NCBI GenBank assembly: GCA_046327755.1
Contig: JAXLXW010000009.1
Span: 1 to 64,000, forward strand
Reading direction: 5' to 3'
DNA length: 64,000 nt
DNA from: SCN-70-22 sp046327755
Lineage (GTDB): Bacteria; Gemmatimonadota; Gemmatimonadetes; Gemmatimonadales; Gemmatimonadaceae
The notes under the pieces were generated by a model. That model searched no databases and was not told the DNA's origin. It saw nothing but the letters and a program-made list of their open reading frames with translations. The stretch's first letter is position 1. Each line of letters opens with the position of its first letter. Shown one piece after another: positions 62,056-64,000 of the stretch. Position numbers and translations under genes: made by a program.

Positions 62056-62763
62056 ATGTCCAATTCGCCGCTCACCGACGCCCAGGTGCTGGCCGCCTGG
62101 CACGTCAACGCCGACCCCTGGTCTGTCGCGGTGCGCGACGGGCAGATCGAGAGCCGGCGTCTGGTCACCGACGGGGCAGTGCTCGCGGCCGTGGAACGGT
62201 GCTCGCCACGCACCGCGCTCGACATCGGATGTGGCGAGGGGTGGTTGTCACGCGCGATGGCGCAACGCGGGATCCGCGTCACCGGCGTGGACGCCGTCCC
62301 CGCACTGGTCGAGGCTGCTCGATCGGCCGACGCCGCCGGAGACTATCGCGTGTTGACGTACGAAGCGCTCGCCAGTGGTGCGATGGATGGATCGCGCGAA
62401 GATTCACCCAGCGCGCCCTTCGACCTCGCCGTCGCCAATTTCTCGCTCATCGGGGGTGAGGCGGTCGACGCCCTGGTACGGCACGTCCCCGCGCTCCTCG
62501 TCCCACGCGGCACGCTGATCATCCAGACATTGCACCCGGCGACGGAGCGTGGCGAGCACCCGTATGTTGACGGCTGGCGCGAGGGGTCGTGGGCCGGCTT
62601 CAGCCGTGACTTTCGCGATCCCCCGCCCTGGTACTATCGGACGATGGGGAGTTGGATCCGGCTCCTGGTGCGCAGCGGCTTCCAGGTGCAGGACGTAGTC
62701 GAACCGTTGCACCCCGTCACCGGGAACCCAGCCTCGGTGCTGTTTGTTGCGGCACGGGCCTAA
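62056..62763 (+). CDS. Class I SAM-dependent methyltransferase
   Basis: 235 residues from MSNSPLTDAQ. Motif I is LDIGCGEGWLSRAMAQRG and the acidic residue binding SAM follows in GVDAVPALVEAA. Motif IV-like FDLAVANFSLI and a closing QDVVEPLHPVTGNP complete the Methyltransf_11/25 pattern. The substrate is unknown. The upstream ~30 bp are pyrimidine-rich repeats (CTCCCGTCTCCC type) with no ribosome site, so initiation may be weak or leaderless. The second SusC-type gene follows 38 bp downstream on the same strand. Confidence 0.9.
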   Translation: MSNSPLTDAQVLAAWHVNADPWSVAVRDGQIESRRLVTDGAVLAAVERCSPRTALDIGCGEGWLSRAMAQRGIRVTGVDAVPALVEAARSADAAGDYRVLTYEALASGAMDGSREDSPSAPFDLAVANFSLIGGEAVDALVRHVPALLVPRGTLIIQTLHPATERGEHPYVDGWREGSWAGFSRDFRDPPPWYYRTMGSWIRLLVRSGFQVQDVVEPLHPVTGNPASVLFVAARA

Positions 62764-62801
62764 CCGGCCCTGGCTTTCACCGTCGACTCGGAGGAGTCCG
62801 G

Positions 62802-64000
62802 ATGTCTCTCGTTCGTCAGTGGCGCGGCTGGTTGTCCGCGCTTTCCTTCGCCGCTGCGCTCCCCGGTGCCCTGCTCGCGCAGGGCGCCACGGGGACCGTG
62901 CGCGGCCGCGTCACCGATGCCGCCTCCGGGCGTGGCGTCGGTGATGCCCAGCTCCTCGTCGCCGACACGCGCATCGGCGCGATGACCGACGCGGAGGGGA
63001 ACTACACCCTCGTGAACGTCCCGGTGGGGACGCGCTCGGTCACCGCGCGGCGCCTCGGCTTCCAGCCGGCGACCAAGGCGATCGCCATCACCGCCGGCGC
63101 GACCGCCACCGTCGACTTTGCGTTGCAGGTGAGCGCGGTGAACCTGTCGGAAGTCGTGGTCACCGGTTCGGCGGCGCCGACCGAGAAGCGCAAGATCGGG
63201 ACAAGCGTCGCCTCGGTCGACTCGGCGCTGATCACGCGCGCCGTCGCGGTCACCGTCGACCAGGCATTACAAGGGAAGGTCGCCGGCGCCCAGATCTCGC
63301 AGAACTCGGGGGGCCCGGGCGGTGGCGGCGTCTCCGTGCGACTGCGCGGGACCAATTCGTTCATCTCCGGCTCCGACCCGCTCTACATCGTCGACGGCGT
63401 CATCATCGACAACGGCTCGGCGCAGCTGGCCGACCTCGGGACGCGCGCCAACCCGCAGAACCGGCTCGCGGACCTCAACCCGGCCGACATCGAGCGCGTG
63501 GAGATCATCCGCGGCGCGGCGGCGGCGGCGCTGTACGGGTCACGCGCCAACAACGGCGTGGTGCAGATCTTCACGCGCCGGGGAACGATCGGCAAGCCGA
63601 AGTTTGGGCTCACCACGCGCTACGCCACCAACGAGCTGCGCGCGCAGCAGCCCTTCAACTTCTATCCGTACAACGAGGCCGGGCTCCCGGTCCAGCGCTT
63701 CAACTACCAGGACGACATCTTCCAGCGCGCCCCGGCCATGGAGGGGAACCTCACGGTGGAAGGAGGGAACGACCAGACCCGCTATTTCATGAGCGGGAAC
63801 CTGAGCGATGAAGACGGGATCATGCGCTCCACGTCGTCGCGGCGCACCGGCGGGCGCGTGAACCTGCAGCAGCAGCTGTCGTCGCGCCTCATCGCCAACG
63901 TCACCGCCAACTACATCAACACGCAGAACCAGTTCCAGGCCTTCGGCGAGCAGAACGACTACGGGATCATGGGGTCGCTCTTCTTCGCCCCCACAAACGT
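62802..64000 (+). CDS. SusC/RagA-family TonB-dependent receptor, N-terminal part (runs off the right edge)
   Basis: 399 complete codons are visible. GGAGGAG lies just before the ATG. A signal peptide ends ALLAQGA. The carboxypeptidase-regulatory-like domain (TVRGRVTDAASGRGVGDAQL) is followed by LSEVVVTGSA and the plug. The plug has VRLRGTNSFISGSDPLYIVDG and RVEIIRGAAAAALYGSRANNGV, the SusC signatures. Barrel strands begin near residue 260. It differs clearly from the SusC at 19647, so it is a paralogue. A SusD partner would be expected just downstream, outside the window. Confidence 0.93.
   Translation, partial: MSLVRQWRGWLSALSFAAALPGALLAQGATGTVRGRVTDAASGRGVGDAQLLVADTRIGAMTDAEGNYTLVNVPVGTRSVTARRLGFQPATKAIAITAGATATVDFALQVSAVNLSEVVVTGSAAPTEKRKIGTSVASVDSALITRAVAVTVDQALQGKVAGAQISQNSGGPGGGGVSVRLRGTNSFISGSDPLYIVDGVIIDNGSAQLADLGTRANPQNRLADLNPADIERVEIIRGAAAAALYGSRANNGVVQIFTRRGTIGKPKFGLTTRYATNELRAQQPFNFYPYNEAGLPVQRFNYQDDIFQRAPAMEGNLTVEGGNDQTRYFMSGNLSDEDGIMRSTSSRRTGGRVNLQQQLSSRLIANVTANYINTQNQFQAFGEQNDYGIMGSLFFAPTN

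Noticed and set aside
1..64000. Search for defence systems, retrons, prophage, tRNA and rRNA genes
   Set aside because: No reverse transcriptase, nuclease-helicase sets, phage structural genes or cloverleaf-like sequences were recognised by eye.

Overview
The window is about 70% GC, densely coded on both strands, and looks like a chromosomal segment of a member of the Gemmatimonadota. This is inference from gene content. SusC/SusD-type outer-membrane pairs sit in a very GC-rich background, next to metal-dependent amidohydrolases (one carrying a TolB-like propeller), a Ser/Thr kinase with a propeller sensor, a VPS10/BNR-propeller exoprotein, several DinB proteins and many lipoproteins. I found no rRNA, tRNA, CRISPR array, phage or recognisable defence genes.

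Layout. 1-12243: leftward genes for two paired amidohydrolases, a Ser/Thr kinase, a SET-domain protein, a propeller-amidohydrolase and a beta-lactamase-fold hydrolase. 12363-18280: a divergent AraC regulator, an S15/CocE-type hydrolase, a cold-shock protein with unusual upstream hairpins, a decayed propeller lipoprotein, an S41 protease and a DinB protein. 18341-24749: a SusC-SusD operon, a matrixin-like metalloprotease without signal peptide, and a lipoprotein. 24779-26217: an IS481-like element inserted between the two arms of a palindromic repeat. 26265-35228: a sortilin-like propeller protein, a two-component pair, a DinB-like protein and a clostripain-type lipoprotein protease. 35586-41417 (rightward): three small exported proteins (one Bor-like), GlnRS, an esterase and an exported DinB protein. 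41482-53820 (leftward): a PLP decarboxylase with an aldehyde dehydrogenase, a Rieske/membrane-protein redox cluster, and a run of two class III aminotransferases, a two-subunit CoA-transferase and a CehA/McbA-type metallohydrolase. 53959-64000 (rightward): a propeller lipoprotein, a large metalloprotease, a tightly overlapping four-gene membrane/redox operon, a methyltransferase and the start of a second SusC-type receptor.

Functionally, most genes serve uptake and breakdown of external peptides and small molecules. At least ten secreted or lipid-anchored hydrolases are present, with TonB-dependent uptake. The 41-54 kb block supplies intracellular steps for amino acids and amines: decarboxylation, transamination, aldehyde oxidation and CoA transfer.

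The least ordinary signals are these. One is a strongly over-represented octamer, CGTTAGGC. Another is the operon at 57.8-61.9 kb, whose first gene encodes a membrane protein with a clear internal duplication. A third is the Rieske plus histidine-bearing membrane proteins at 44.5-46.3 kb. The last is a pair of structurally similar hairpin repeats, one of which is split by the insertion sequence.
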